Origin: Avena insularis
Lineage: Eukaryota; Streptophyta; Magnoliopsida; Poales; Poaceae
Reading direction: 5' to 3'
Length of the DNA stretch: 64,000 bases
Assembly: GCA_023614405.1 (NCBI GenBank)
Contig: CM042689.1
Span: 329,196,305-329,260,304 of the forward strand
The translations under genes and the position numbers were made by a program. The notes beneath the pieces were generated by a model that searched no databases, had not been told where the DNA came from, and worked only from the letters and a program-made list of their open reading frames with translations. Within the stretch, counting starts at the first letter, position 1. The number at the start of each line of letters is the position of its first letter. Below, piece by piece: positions 23,643 through 35,640 of this stretch.

Positions 23643-24199
23643 TGCCCCATCTATTCTATAGTTCAACAAAGGAAACAAGGTGGAATGCATCAAAAGTATG
23701 GAAAAACCATGAGGAAACAATTTCTATCAAGAAGGATGAAAGCAAAGGCAAATCTCAGATTGCACCTCCATACACTAGGAATCACCTTGATGGACAAAAG
23801 AGGAAACATAGGTATTATCCAAGGAATCGATTAAGGAACCGAGGAGACTTTCTCACCTTTGAGGTGAGATATGAAGAGCATGAACTAGAAGAACTCCTAG
23901 CTTTGTAGAAACCCAAGAAAAAGAAGAATAAGGAAATTATCCAAGTGTGGTGCAACAACTGCAAAGAGCTAGGCCATTTTATATCAACTTGTCCATAGAA
24001 GATACGTGAAGAACTCAACCTTGTCACATGTTACAATTGTGGTGACCAAGGACATTATGCAAGCAATTGTCCAGAAAATATGAGGTACAAGACAAGCAAG
24101 CCTATGAGGGATATCAGCCTTGTCACATGTTTAAAGTGTGGAAACAAAGGACACTATGCAGATGTCTGGTCAGAGAAGTTCCATCAAGATCCCAAGTGA
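23642..24199 (+). pseudogene. Gag-like zinc-knuckle ORF, part 2
   Basis: This is a different frame continuing the same theme after a shift near 23640. It begins with a basic, Lys/Arg-rich stretch, has TAG stops at about 23906 and 23996, and carries three further knuckles: CNNCKELGHFISTC, CYNCGDQGHYASNC and CLKCGNKGHYADVW, where the last Cys is Trp. It ends with TGA at 24197-24199. With part 1 there were about six knuckles, an unusually long tail for a Gag. No pol domain follows before the right LTR. Confidence 0.65.
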
Positions 24200-24302
24200 G
24201 CCAAGATGTAATCTAGTGGAAAACTTTTTAAGGGTGGTAGTACCCTAGTTGTTTTGAAGCCAACTTGTAATATCTAGCTTTCCAAATCTCGAGACGAGAT
24301 TT

Positions 24303-24320
24303 CTTTTAAGGGTGGTAGCC
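24303..24320 (+). promoter_or_regulatory. Polypurine-like tract of the LARD-like element
   Basis: The sequence just before the 3' LTR is purine-rich (AAGGGTGGTAG). It stands where the plus-strand primer should be, though it is less pure than a typical tract. Confidence 0.5.
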
Positions 24321-25891
24321 TGTCACATCCCAAAATTTTCCAAATTTTGTAATGTGAAAAATAAATAAACCAAATAAATAATTGTTGGAATTTAGGGTGA
24401 AAATAAACTTTTCATTTCTAAATGGAAACTTAAAAAAAACCATCTTGAACAAACTTTGAAATAAAAGGAAATCCAACAAAATTCAAATCAAGTGAAATGC
24501 ATTCATCAAATAATGAATCTTGAAATTTAAACACTTGGAAAAGTTAAACCAAAACTCTAAAACCCTAATGGAATAAAATCATTTCCAAGATCTCTCTAAG
24601 ACTATGGATTTGATCCAGATAAAAATTTGTCAACAAAACATGTATAAGTGATCAAAATGACAAATAAAAATAATATAAAACCATAGAAATTGGTTTCACT
24701 TAATTTGGAACCATAGATGAAAACTCATGAATTTAATAAGTTAAAAGGAATTTATTCCCAAAGCTAATAAAGCTCCTATCTAAAATCCATACCAAATTGT
24801 GAGCAAAATAATCCTAAAGATATTTAAAAGGATAAACAAATATTAAATAAAATTCCACAAATAGGAATCACCAATTTTGGATCTTTAAATAAAAATATAT
24901 GGATTTTATAAGATAAAGAAAGAAAGAAATAAATAAGGAATATTTAAAAGCCAAATTAAAACTTGGCCTAATCCATAAGCAAATGGAATAAATATAATCC
25001 AAATCCAAATAAAATAAATGGATAAAGAATATTCAAATAAAATTATAAGTTATTAACCAAATTCCATTCTATTAAATAAAGACAAAATCTCTAATAGAAA
25101 TGATTAATTAAATCATGGGAATATAATAAATGGAATTTGCCCAAGTGGAATAAAAGTTATTTTAACTTTAATGAAATAAAAGAATCATTTAAAAATTAAT
25201 ATGGATTTAAAACCATATTGAATATTATTTGAATTAAGGGAAATACCCAATTTAAATGATTAATAAAACATATTAAAATGATTCAAGAAGAATTATTTAA
25301 CACCCTATTAAATAAATAAAACCTACTGAATAAGGTTTGGTGAAAAATTAGAATTAAAATAAAGAGTTTGAAAATATAATTAAATCTTGTTTGAATAAAA
25401 ACAATGGACTATTTAAATAAATAATAAAGCCCAAGAAAATACAAAGAAATATTCCAAATTTGGACTTTAAAATACTTTATCAAACAATACTAAAGTATAC
25501 TGAAAGTATGGAAAAGGGTTGACAAAAATCTGAATTCAAATTAGGTTTAAATCATTTGAATCAAATCAAAACAGAAAAGAAAAAGGAAAAATAAACAGAA
25601 GAAAAAAATGGAGAAGAAGCAGCCCAGCCCATCTAAACCCAGCAGACCCAGCAACCAGCCCACCCCCTCCTCTCCACGCGAAACGTTTTCCTACTCGCAC
25701 CCGCACCCGTGCAGTCACTGAACCCCGGTCCCCACCCTTTCACTCTCTCTCTCGCTGACCGCTGAACCCCACCTACCAGACCATCTTCCTCACCCGCAAC
25801 GACCAATTCCTCCCCTCCCTCGCCGGTTCCTGGCTTGATTTTCGAAGCTTTAATTCGCCTTAATGCCGAGGCCGTTACTCACCGTGATCAC
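24321..25891 (+). repeat. LARD-like element 3' LTR, left part
   Basis: This repeats 17986 onward (TGTCACATCCC...) and breaks after GTGATCAC, where element B begins. The last five bases, ATCAC (25887-25891), are the target duplication of element B. Confidence 0.9.
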
Positions 25892-28840
25892 TGTAACACC
25901 CTCAGAATCGACCCTATGCAAGTTTCAGCGATTCCCGCCAAACCCGCATAGAAACGATTCAAAGGTGCCCACCAGGCACTTTCGTGCGGGTGGAAAACGA
26001 AGTAATACCGTTACACAATAGTCCACGATATAATCCACAGAACAGATATATACAACAATGACTCAAAGAGTCAAGAATACAGATTTACAATACAAAGATC
26101 CAAATCACCTTTGAAACGATACAGCGTCTGAGTACGGACAAGATGCAAATTGAGCTAAGAGCCCTGAAGAATAACCAATGGCGTCCATAACCCTGCCCAG
26201 GCCAAGCTGGAAGGGTAACCCTACTAACGATGTCGATCTCAAAACCTGCTTAAACAAAAGGGGTGCCGACAAAGGGCAAAGGAAAAAGAGAGCCAAGATC
26301 TTGAGTCCAAGACAGCGAGACTAGAATTCGGCGGTCCTCGCCTACATAGGTATGGTGGACTGAAACAGCAGCGCAACATGCACTAAACAACCTATAGAGA
26401 CTCAATACAACTGGCGGCTATCAGATAGGGATAAGAAAGACCTATTCGGATCCAACCTGAAACTATCACCAAGCATACCCATCCTGGTATTTCCCCCTCG
26501 AGACCAAACGAGGAAGTCAACCGAGGAACTCACCCAGTTGGCCATTTTATTCATTCCGTTATAGTTGCGGCAATTACTAGTCAGATATAGATAGCATGAG
26601 TCATCCTGATATAATAAGCAGTGGGCAGTTTTAGTTAACCATTCCGTTGTAGTTGTAGTACTTACTAGTTAGATACATATAGCATGAGGCATCCCAAAAA
26701 CTCAGCAGTTGTTGGTACTTTTATTTAGCCATTTCGTTATACTGAAGCTGATTACTAGTCATTATAAAGTCAAATTTATAGCACTACTTTAGTTATAGTT
26801 GTCTACGATCGTGATACTATGCTCCAAGTCGTCCATAACCGCGGACACGGCTTTCAGAAAGTTTTACCCTGGAGGGGGGCACAAATAGAAACACACGCAC
26901 GATCAACCTCAGAAAAAAACCAAATGAAAACCCAACGAGGCATCACGACAGAGCAATTGCAAGATTCATATAATGTTTCAGGGGGCCACCCCACCAAGCT
27001 ACCCACGACGAAGTTGGCCGGCTCCGGAACGGACCCAAGGTTTGCGTCAATGGCTGTAAACGACTGGGAACCCGAAACTGTGACTGGGCTTGTCGATACC
27101 GCGAAAACACTCCGCTTACCTAAATAGTATAGGCGCTCCACGCGCAATCGTAAATAAAGTAGTAAAGCATGGCATAAGTACATGATAGTAATAAAGCCCC
27201 AAACTAGTTTGTGGCCCCAAGAAATAATATATGACTCAAGCTCTGGCTAGGGGGATTCATGGTCCCACATGCGGATAGTGCGAATATTCAAATAACAGGT
27301 ATCAAGTACTCGGGGTCCTACGGGACACAAGTGGACGGTTAAAAACCAAATAACATCTATTGCCCACCTATGCCTCTGCATTATTTACCTACTTTCAATT
27401 TTAGTTGTTAGACTGTAATTAAATCCATGATCATCTCCAACATAAAGCATACGACATTACTCCAACAACTGTGGAAGATCGATGGCGCGACGCATCACCT
27501 TCGCAAGCAACTACGACTCGTAAGGCCGACTATCTACCAAACAACAGGTAATAGGTGTCCATGGCAATATAAGGGCTGCAGGGAAGTATAACGGGATACG
27601 GAATCTATAGCATCGCAACACAGATAGCAATAGATGAACAGGAGGAAGTAAAGACTAGAAATGTAAAATAGGTAGAAAGGGGGAGAATGCTCGCCTGAAA
27701 ACATTGCTGGAGGTCCATCCGAAGATCGGGTCGACACTCGCATCAACTCATCAGCCTAATCCGTGAAGAAGCAAAGCACTAGAAGAAACACCGGATACAC
27801 TATTTAATACTACGACAGAAGATCAGGCATGATGCATATATGATGTATGACATGGCAAAGATGCGATAAAATTAGACCATATTAAGCGGAACCGGGGTCC
27901 CGATAATTATTTAATAGGTTCATGTTGTATAGATACCCCGCAATTTAAATGTTGTCTTAACAAGGCAAAATTATATCACCGATTCGATGCACAAATTTAA
28001 ATGGGACCAATATTAGAGTAGATTCGCCCGCATATGGTCTCCATATTTAATTTAGGTGAATCATCTAGATACCCCCCAAACACCCACAATATGTATGCAA
28101 ACATGTTCATTTAATATGCAACAAGATCAATATCATATATTATAAAAATATGAGGGGTCTCGGATAGGGGTCACACATCGAATGGTGATCTTAGGGTTCC
28201 GAGGGTTCGGGGGATCGGACTTCGAACTCCGCGAAGGAGAACTTGGCACGACGCCGAGATCGGGATCGGGTCCGAGGATCAATGTTGTACTTGGAATTGG
28301 CAGCGGAGATCGTGGTTCGTGGCAGCACATCAAGGCCATCTTCACTTCACCCCACCACATACATCGATAGTGCATCGTTACATCTGAAACACCACAACAT
28401 GGTCATGACGGAGACATTCTTGGAGCAGAATATAGGGGCACGAGCTTCCTGGATACACACCGATGGATAGCGGGCGCGACGCACTACGAGGCACACGCAT
28501 GCGGAGGCAGGACGTGACCAAGGATGAGGAGGTGCCAAAGAGGAGGACCCACGGCGGGGTGGAGGCGCGGGGCAGAGATGGAGGCCAACGGACATGGCGT
28601 CGGGGCCAACGGGTCGTTACAGGGCGTGAGGGGACGACCGAGTGGCGCTCTGGCAACGGGGAGGCGGCAGGACGGCTGGAGCCAGGCGGTAGTCGGGCGA
28701 CAACGACAGTACAGAGGGCGGCCGGAGGCGGGGATGTGTCGATGGCGACGCTTTGCTGCGGGCAGACAAGCGGCGGATTGAGGAGGGTCATGACGGAGGG
28801 CTCGCGAAGGTGACAACGCGGGCCACGGGGAGAAGGCAGA

Positions 28841-28848
28841 GGCGGCTC
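28841..28848. repeat. 8-bp target duplication GGCGGCTC, left copy
   Basis: GGCGGCTC recurs at 30029-30036 on the other side of the inserted element. The uninterrupted LTR of element B has the corresponding GGTGGCTC once, near 45752. Confidence 0.88.
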
Positions 28849-30028
28849 CATTGGCGAAGCCAGGATTTCTGTATTGGGTATGCGAAGTTACAATAGGATA
28901 CAAAAAGTACACAATAATTAATGAAACTAGAAATTCCCATTAAATGTAGTACTCGTAACAATGATCAAATTATTTAGTTACAATGCAAGAAGGGTAAAAT
29001 AGAATTTATATATTCCTTTTTACACCTAAAAATCAACAATATACAGAAAAATGTTTTTGTTTAATTTCTCATTGAATACTATGCTAGAATTAATCTACGG
29101 ATACAATCTATTGATCATCTATTCCCAACTAGGAGAATTAGAAATTACATAGTTTTTTTAGCAAAATAAAAATTTACAAAGTTGATGAAGAGGCAAAGGT
29201 CGTTCTATGCACTTGGGCCGGACGTTTTGAGAAAATGATCGGCGTTTTCAACTAGGATAGCAGTCCAAAGTGCAGATATGCCTAGATTTAGAGCACAAAA
29301 CGTGGGACAAAAGAGGTCTACCACGCGAGAAAGCTACCAATACGTATATACTTTTGTATAAGAGTTTATGCACTAATTTATTTTCATAAAAAATATTAGG
29401 TATTCATTGCATACCCTTGAATAAGGCTAGCTACGCAAGCGAAGCCAGGATTTCTGTATTGGGTATGCGAAGTTATAATAGGATACAAAAAGTACACAAT
29501 AATTAATGAAACTAGAAATTCCCATTAAATGTAGTACTCGTAACAATGATTAAATTATTTAGTTACAATGCAAGAAGGGTAAAATAGAATTTATATATTC
29601 CTTTTTACACCTACAAATCAATAATATACATAAAAAAGGTTTTTGTTTAAATTCTCATTGAATACTATGCTAGAATTAATCTACGGATACAATCTATTGA
29701 TCATCTATTCCCAACTAGGAGAATCAGAAATTATATAGTTTTTTTTAGCAAAATAAAAATTTACAAAGTTGATGAAGAGGCAAAGGTCGTTCTATGCACT
29801 TGGGCCGGACGTTTTGAGAAAATGATCGGCGTTTTCAACTAGGATAGCAGCCCAAAGTGCAGATAGGCCTAGATTTAGAGCACAAAACGTGGGACAAAAG
29901 GGGTCTACCACGCAAGAAAGCTACCAATACGTATATACCTTTGTATATGAGTTTATGCACTGATTTATTTTCACAAAAAATATTAGGTATTCATTGCATA
30001 CCCTTGAATAAGGCTAGCTACGCCCATG
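28849..30028. mobile_element. hAT-type non-autonomous element, tandem dimer
   Basis: The 1180-bp insert starts CATTGGCGAAGCCAG. Its far end, reverse-complemented, reads CATGGGCGTAGCTAG, an imperfect inverted repeat of the CA(G/T)NGGCG hAT type. The flanking 8-bp duplication is diagnostic of hAT transposition. The body is two head-to-tail copies of a unit of about 585-590 bp (from 28854 and from 29439) that differ by few substitutions. The inner junction reads CTACGCAAGCGAAGCC, where one copy's end meets the next copy's start. No transposase is encoded. Confidence 0.85.
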
Positions 30029-30955
30029 GGCGGCTCAGCGGCGACCTCACTGGGAGACAGAACGCGGAACCAGGACGACGGCGCCGGAGCCTGGCGGAGC
30101 TCTGGTCCGCGAGAAGGGGAGGGAGGAGCGACGCGGGCAGGGAGATGAGAGAACCTGGCGGCAGGGTGGCTTGACGACGAGGCACAGGGAGCACGGCGGC
30201 GGGGGATCCCGGCATCAGAGAGAGGAGGCCCGGCAAGGTCGTTGCAGGGGCGACCGCGGCGTCGAGCGGGAAGGAGAGGACGCAAGGCACCGGCGGCGCG
30301 CAGACTCGCAGACGGGAGGAGGCCGACGAGCTTGGGCGGTGGCACCTGGCGGCGGGGAAAGGCGAGGGTGCAGGCGAGCCTGGCGGCATCTCGGGAGGAA
30401 GGAGAGCGGCAGGGAGGGGACGCGGGGTCGAGGTGGTTTCCGTGAGGGATGAGTGGGTGGGCCAGGGGCATCGTGTCGAGGCCTGGTTGCGTGGGGATCA
30501 GAGTGAAGGACCACGTCGCGTGCGTGGTATGTGTGTGTGGGTCCAGGGTGCAAGGCGGTGGGGGTTTGGTGTACGTGACAGGCAGGGCGCGTGCGTGCGT
30601 GCCCAGCGGTATGGAGTGAGTGGGTGGCGACGGCGGGGGTGTGAGGGAGTTGGGGGTAGGGCAAGGGAATCTAGGGTTTCTAGGAATTTAGGGTTAGGAT
30701 TTAGTTTAGAGGGGTTGTAGGCGGCTGCGGGCTGGGCCTTTGGGCCTGGCCTACGGTTGCCTCCCCCGAACAAAATATTTATTTTTTGTTTTATTTTTAA
30801 AATATTTTTGTAAATACTTTTTTTAGAAAAAATGAAAGATCTGATCAGACCGAGGTTTTAGTTTGAAATTTAAAGGAGAGGACTAATTAGAAAACAACAT
30901 AGACTTTAGAAAATAGTTTAATGCATGATGTTATGATGATGCACAAAATATAAAC

Positions 30956-32181
30956 TCAAAGGATTGTATGGGCACCTAGAGGGGGGTGAATAGGTGCTAC
31001 TTCAAATTTTATTATTTTTCAAATTAGGGTTTGACAAGAAAGTTAAATTCTCTAGAATATGCAACTATGGTGAATTTACCTATATGCCAACCTAGCACAA
31101 GCTAACACAACACTAAGCAAGAACAAGTAAGTAAAGTGCGGTAAAGGATAGAAGTAACCAAAAGAGTGGACGCGGAGACACAAGGATTTGTTTCCCGTAG
31201 TTCCTCCCTTTTGAGGGGAAGTACGTCTACGTTTGGAGAGGGGGTGGTTTCAAACCACCAATGCCACGAGAGGCCTCCCTTGTTCTCCGATGAACCTCAC
31301 CCCAACGGGCTCGATCCACCTTCCACTATATCGGCAACCTTCAAGGTGGAAGCCGACACCTTTACAACAAGTTCGGGGCACACATCCACAACTTAGTTGG
31401 AGGCTCCCAAATGCAAGCAAGCTGTCAAGACAAATCAAAGACAAGCTTGTAAGAACCAAATCAAAGCTAGGGTTTCCAATGAAACACTAGAGCTTGGGGG
31501 CCCTCAAGTGAATGAGGGGGAAATGAAGATCTTTCTTGGTGAAGATGTAGATCAAGGCCTCCTCCTTTGATTCTCCAAAGATCAATGACTTTGGATGGTT
31601 GGATGAAGAGATCTTGTAGATTTGGTGGCTCTAATGGGGTTGGAGTTCTTGAGCAGCTCGAGCAGCTGGAGGAAGAAGATAAGGGTCCCTTTTTATAGGC
31701 AGCCCCCTCCATGAACCGTTTTCTGACCATTGTAGAAAAGTCAGACCGGAGACTCCGGCCAATCTCCGGACCAGCCTCCGGACTGCCCATCTGACTGACC
31801 CAGAGCAGACCTGCCCCAGCAACACCGGAGACTCCGGTCTTCCAGCACCGGAGACTCCGGTCTGAACAAAGTCCGGAGACTCCGGAGTACCGTCCGGTGC
31901 AGGCTCCGGACCCCTAGTCATAATGTCCCAGCCTTGATCCCGAAGACCCCACCGGAGATAAGTCCGGAAACTCCAGACCACACCAGAGACTCCGGTCTTG
32001 GCAGACCGGAGACTCCGGTCTAGAGTTTCCAGAAATGTGTCAACTGAGTGTGGACTTTTCCCAAGAGTGAGGGTGCTTTTCACTTATCATAATATCAACC
32101 TGTGGACAGTGACAAACTGTAAAATGATCTACTTGTTGTTACCGAACACCAAAAGTGATTATGACAATAAATGCCCTTTCA
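30956..32181 (-). repeat. SIRE-type element 3' LTR
   Basis: This 1226-bp copy starts TCAAAGGATTG where the partner has TGAAAGGATCG, so the terminal TG has mutated, and ends CCCTTTCA. At 31740-32030 it carries many copies of the palindrome ACCGGAGACTCCGGT or close variants. It lacks 40 bp of that array found in the other LTR. Confidence 0.92.
31740..32030. repeat. Palindromic CCGGAGACTCCGG array (left LTR)
   Basis: At least seven copies or near copies of a perfect odd palindrome (ACCGGAG, A, CTCCGGT) are spaced irregularly over about 290 bp. Degenerate copies such as CCGGAAACTCC lie between them. Confidence 0.85.
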
Positions 32182-32197
32182 ATCTCCCCCTTTTTGG
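32182..32197 (-). promoter_or_regulatory. SIRE-type element polypurine tract
   Basis: The minus strand reads CCAAAAAGGGGGAGAT directly before the 3' LTR, a classic plus-strand primer tract. The same sequence also follows the right LTR at 42568, showing the partial second unit. Confidence 0.88.
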
Positions 32198-32552
32198 TGT
32201 TCGATGACAACAAGTGATTTGCATGGAAAAACATATAAATGTGGCTCCCCCTGACTATGTGCAGCAGATAATTAAGTAAATCATGTAAGGTAGATAGTAT
32301 CAACGATAGCACACATAAATCTCACATGAGTTACAATAGATGGTGCACACAAGCACATAGTCATAGTCACACACAAGAACAGTATATAACACACATAAAG
32401 TTCAAGTTCGAATATCCAAATAAAAAGCAAATAAAGGCAGATAGTCGCAAATCCCAAATCCCAAGCCCATGCAAACCGATGAGAATGTCTTCTCCCCCTT
32501 TGGCATCAAAACGCCAAAAAAGGGAAAAGACCTACACTAGCGCCCCAACAAC

Positions 32553-34161
32553 TCAGTAGTCATCGTCATCCTCGTCATCCTCATCCTCCTCCTGGTCATC
32601 ATCATCCTGGTCATAGTCATCATCATTGTCTTCAGGGACAGCAGGCCCTTTGCCGTGAGGACGAGAAGAGGAAATACCCTGGTACCCGAACCCAGAGGTG
32701 ACATCAGCAAACGTCTTCCAGTCGTCCACCAGACTTTCCTGTTGGGCATTCCATGCCCCAAATGAGAGGGTATTATCAGATTCTGTGGACTGTTGAGCCC
32801 CATGCTCATCATTGTATTCATCCTCACCTTCCTCGACACCCTGTTCCTTGATCTCTTTGAGGAGCTTCTCAATGCGGCGGTTGCTTTGGTAGGATGCATG
32901 CTGCTGCCTACGGATGTCGACGTTCATGCAACAAAGGGTCCTCTCCCAAAAGCTGGCCTTCTTGACCCTCTCATGCACATAGTCTCGAGTCATAGTAGGC
33001 ATAGGGGCATTGGAGGCATTCTTCCTCCGAACTCTAGGTGGGGAGGGAGCCCTCTCCGTCTCAATCTCCTCATCCTCATCATCCCCATAGCGACGCCTTG
33101 GAGCAGGCCCCATACACCCCTTCTGCTACAGTGAGACCAGAGTGTGCACAGTGAGGTGTGGTGGTATGCCAAGTGGAGAATCATGCTCCTGGGAGTTGAT
33201 GAGCCTCATAACCAAGGGTGCATATGGAGGAGATTTCTTGTAAAGAATGGCATGGAACATCTACTCGAAAATAAAGTCCATCACATCAATAGGTGCAGCC
33301 TCAGCCTCAGGTCCAACATTGAAGGAACGGTGAGTATGGTACAGGAGGTTGACAAGCCCACCCCTAATAGCATCATCATTTCCAGCACTTGGAGCAATAG
33401 TGTGACGGAAGATCCTCAGCATAAGGTTGTAGAGGGTCTTGAGTCCCTTGGAACCCCCACAACACCATCATCATACAGAGGTGCCAGCTTCAACTTGTTC
33501 TCACCCAAAGCCGCTGAGTGCATGCGCAGCCCCATAGGAGTGGATACTCCATGAAAGGTCTCAAAGATGACATTGGCAAAGTCATGAAATGTAGCCGTGC
33601 AACGAGTGGTGCCAGACATCCACACCATGGTCCGGTCAAGATCAGACCCAAACACAACTGTGGCATAGAACTGTTGGACAAGATGGACATTGTAGTCTTC
33701 ACGCAGCTCCATCAAGTTGTAGAGACCCAGCTTCTCACAGATCCACATGGCATCATTGAAGTAAGGGCTCTGGCGCATCAGCTCAACACTCATGAACTTC
33801 TGAGGGAAGACAGGTGATTTGGTGAGTACACCATACACATCCTTCATGAACACAGCCTGTTCTTTCCTCCAGTAATGAGGGTCCTCACTGGTACGAGGCA
33901 GCACATAGAAATCTGTCTTTCTCAGCACACGATACTCTTCTTTAGACATTTTGGCTAAGGTCTGCAGATTGTCATACTTGGCCCTCTTGGCACGGTCCTC
34001 CCGTTCAGCCCTCTCCTGATCCCTCTTCATGTAAGCTGCATCACGTGCCCGTAGTTTCCGGTTGGACGGAGGCACGATAAACTGACCCTGAGCTTCATCA
34101 TAGCGAGGATTGCCCCTTTGGGACTTGGCCTTGGTACGACGAGGACGACTAGAACCATCAC
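32553..34161 (-). pseudogene. Env-like extra ORF of the SIRE-type element
   Basis: This ORF of about 540 codons lies between pol and the 3' LTR, in sense with pol. The N-terminal part is basic (RPRRTKAKSQ), followed by a charged helix (RDQERAEREDRAKRAK), a folded central region (LVQQFYATVVFGSDLDRTM) and a very acidic Asp/Glu tail. The centre resembles the plant retrotransposon ORF1 domain found in Athila and Sirevirus env-like proteins; this is a by-eye comparison. I see no clear signal peptide or membrane segment in the exonic part, so a true envelope role is unproven. Breaks: a one-base shift near 33440, TAG at 33261-33263 and TAG at 33126-33128. A candidate splice acceptor precedes 34161. 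Confidence 0.7.
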
Positions 34162-34523
34162 CTGTGAACAGTAGTGAGGGAGATAGCATGGAGATGAGTA
34201 TATATGTCCCAATAATGCAGCACAAGAGCTTTGATGCATTTCTGGACTATTTTGATTCACCCAACACCGGAGTCTCCAGCTCAGACCGAAGTCTCCGGTC
34301 CTAGGGACCGGAGTCTCCGGACCGAAGTCCGGAATCTCCGGTCAGGAGGCTCGGGTATGAGATGGGAAGATGCTGGTGAGGGTGAATCTAGTAGATCGGG
34401 CAATGCAACAAGGCTAACGTACTAGAGTGCACGCAAACAAGTGATTCCAATGGACAAATCAGCAACAATCCTCAAAAACACATCTAGAGATGAACCCTAG
34501 GAGAAAACATAGAGGAGAGGTAC
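34162..34523 (-). other. Candidate intron in the env-like ORF leader
   Basis: On the minus strand, GT at 34523-34522 follows ATGGACAGATCTG. A pyrimidine-rich stretch ends in TTCACAG at 34162, just before GTGATGGTTCT. Joining them leaves the frame open, with an ATG at 34536 supplying the start. The 362-bp interval has its own CCGGAGACTCCGG palindromes near 34262-34345. The splice is inferred from motifs only. Confidence 0.45.
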
Positions 34524-35263
34524 CAGATCTGTCCATGGGATCAATTCCTCCAGTGGGAATGACCCAATGGAGGAGAGGGGAAGGTTGGCCGGTGGCACGG
34601 CGGATCCCGGGGGCTTCTTGACCTTCGGGGAGGAGTTTTGGAAGAGGAGTCGACGGGTTTGGAGGTAGGGGACGGGGTGAAGAATGAGGAACTGTTGTAC
34701 TAGTTCACCCCGTGCCCCCTTCTTTAAGCGACAGAAACCGTCTGGACCGGAGACTCCGGTCTACACCAGAGACTCCGGTGTGTGTACACCGGAGACTCCG
34801 GTCCTCCTCGACCAGAATATCCAGGAAAGTCGTTTGGGGACTATATGAGAGATAGACAGTTTATAAGGTAGGGACAGGGCTTGGGTTGAGACATCAAACT
34901 ATGAAGAACCAACAAGAGCCATAGGAATTCACAAAATAATATTCAAAAAAGCTCCAAGAGACTAGAATCAAGCAAATGACAAACATGAGTAAGTACCAAC
35001 CTCTTGAATGAGAGAGGGCGGTGGCCTATGCCACCATATTTGAGTATACTTGGCTTGGCACCACGAAGATATATCTTGCATCCATTACCAAAACTCATCA
35101 TTAAGCTCACATATCACTAAATGATATTAAGAGGAATGATTTTGATTGCTTTGGGCATAATGGGGGGAGGGATGGTCCAATCAATTAGGATCGCACTCCC
35201 CATATATCCATGCCTACACCTAAACCAAATATGAGTGGAATCATAGGTGAGAATGCAAGAAAA
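34524..35263 (-). other. Spacer between pol and the env-like ORF
   Basis: The candidate first exon (ATG 34536-34534, ending 34524) lies at its left edge. Further palindrome copies occur at about 34744-34803. The rest is AT-rich without ORFs. It may hold a promoter or splice signals for the downstream ORF, but none is clear. Confidence 0.45.
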
Positions 35264-35640
35264 TCAAGTCAAGCTCCTTGAATCTACGACATTTAGTTCA
35301 TTCCTCAAGTAGCAAAACCTTTCTTCATCAAGTGGCTTCGTGAAGATATCAGCAAGTTGATCTTTGTTTGACACATATGATAGATCAATATCACCTCGAG
35401 CAACATGATCTCTAATGAAGTGATGGCGAATCTCAATATGCTTTGTCCTTGTGTGATCCACCGGGTTATAGGCAATCTTGATGGCACTTTCATTGTCACA
35501 TAGAAGAGGCACTTTGCCACAATGGACATCGTATTCCTTTAAAGTTTGCCTCATCCATAGAAATTGGGTGCAAGCACTAGCAGCTACCACATACTCGGCT
35601 TCGGCAGTGGAGAGATATACAATTTTGCTTCTTGGAAGAC
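35264..35640 (-). pseudogene. SIRE-type Pol: RNase H C-terminal part
   Basis: This frame carries the end of RNase H: STAEAEYVV with the catalytic Glu, LCDNESA with an Asp, then HTRTKHIEIRHHFIRDHV and a terminal SRSLT before the stop at 35264. It continues the RT segment in another frame; the shift lies near 35620-35640. The frame formally opens further upstream, but that part is out of phase with the real protein. Confidence 0.85.

Larger units (their letters stand above)
25892..30955 (-). repeat. Element B 3' LTR with hAT insertion
   Basis: This copy matches the right copy of element B from TGTAACACCC to ATATAAAC. It is longer because of the hAT insertion (28849-30028 plus its 8-bp duplication) and about 90 bp that the right copy lacks near 28630-28720. 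The parts 28200-28848 and 30037-30700 are very GC-rich, which opens long frames on both strands; I do not take these as genes. At about 26540-26770 it holds three diverged direct repeats roughly 90 bp apart. Confidence 0.85.

Noticed and set aside
28378..30773. Many long ORFs on both strands in GC-rich DNA
   Set aside because: They overlap in four or more frames, lie inside the element B LTR, and mirror the same chance frames at 45344-46490 in the other LTR copy.
30951..30955. TAAAC as target duplication of the SIRE-type element
   Set aside because: No second copy adjoins the right side because the element ends in a truncated second interior. The empty LTR of element B has ATAAAC only once at that point, as expected, so it is uninformative.
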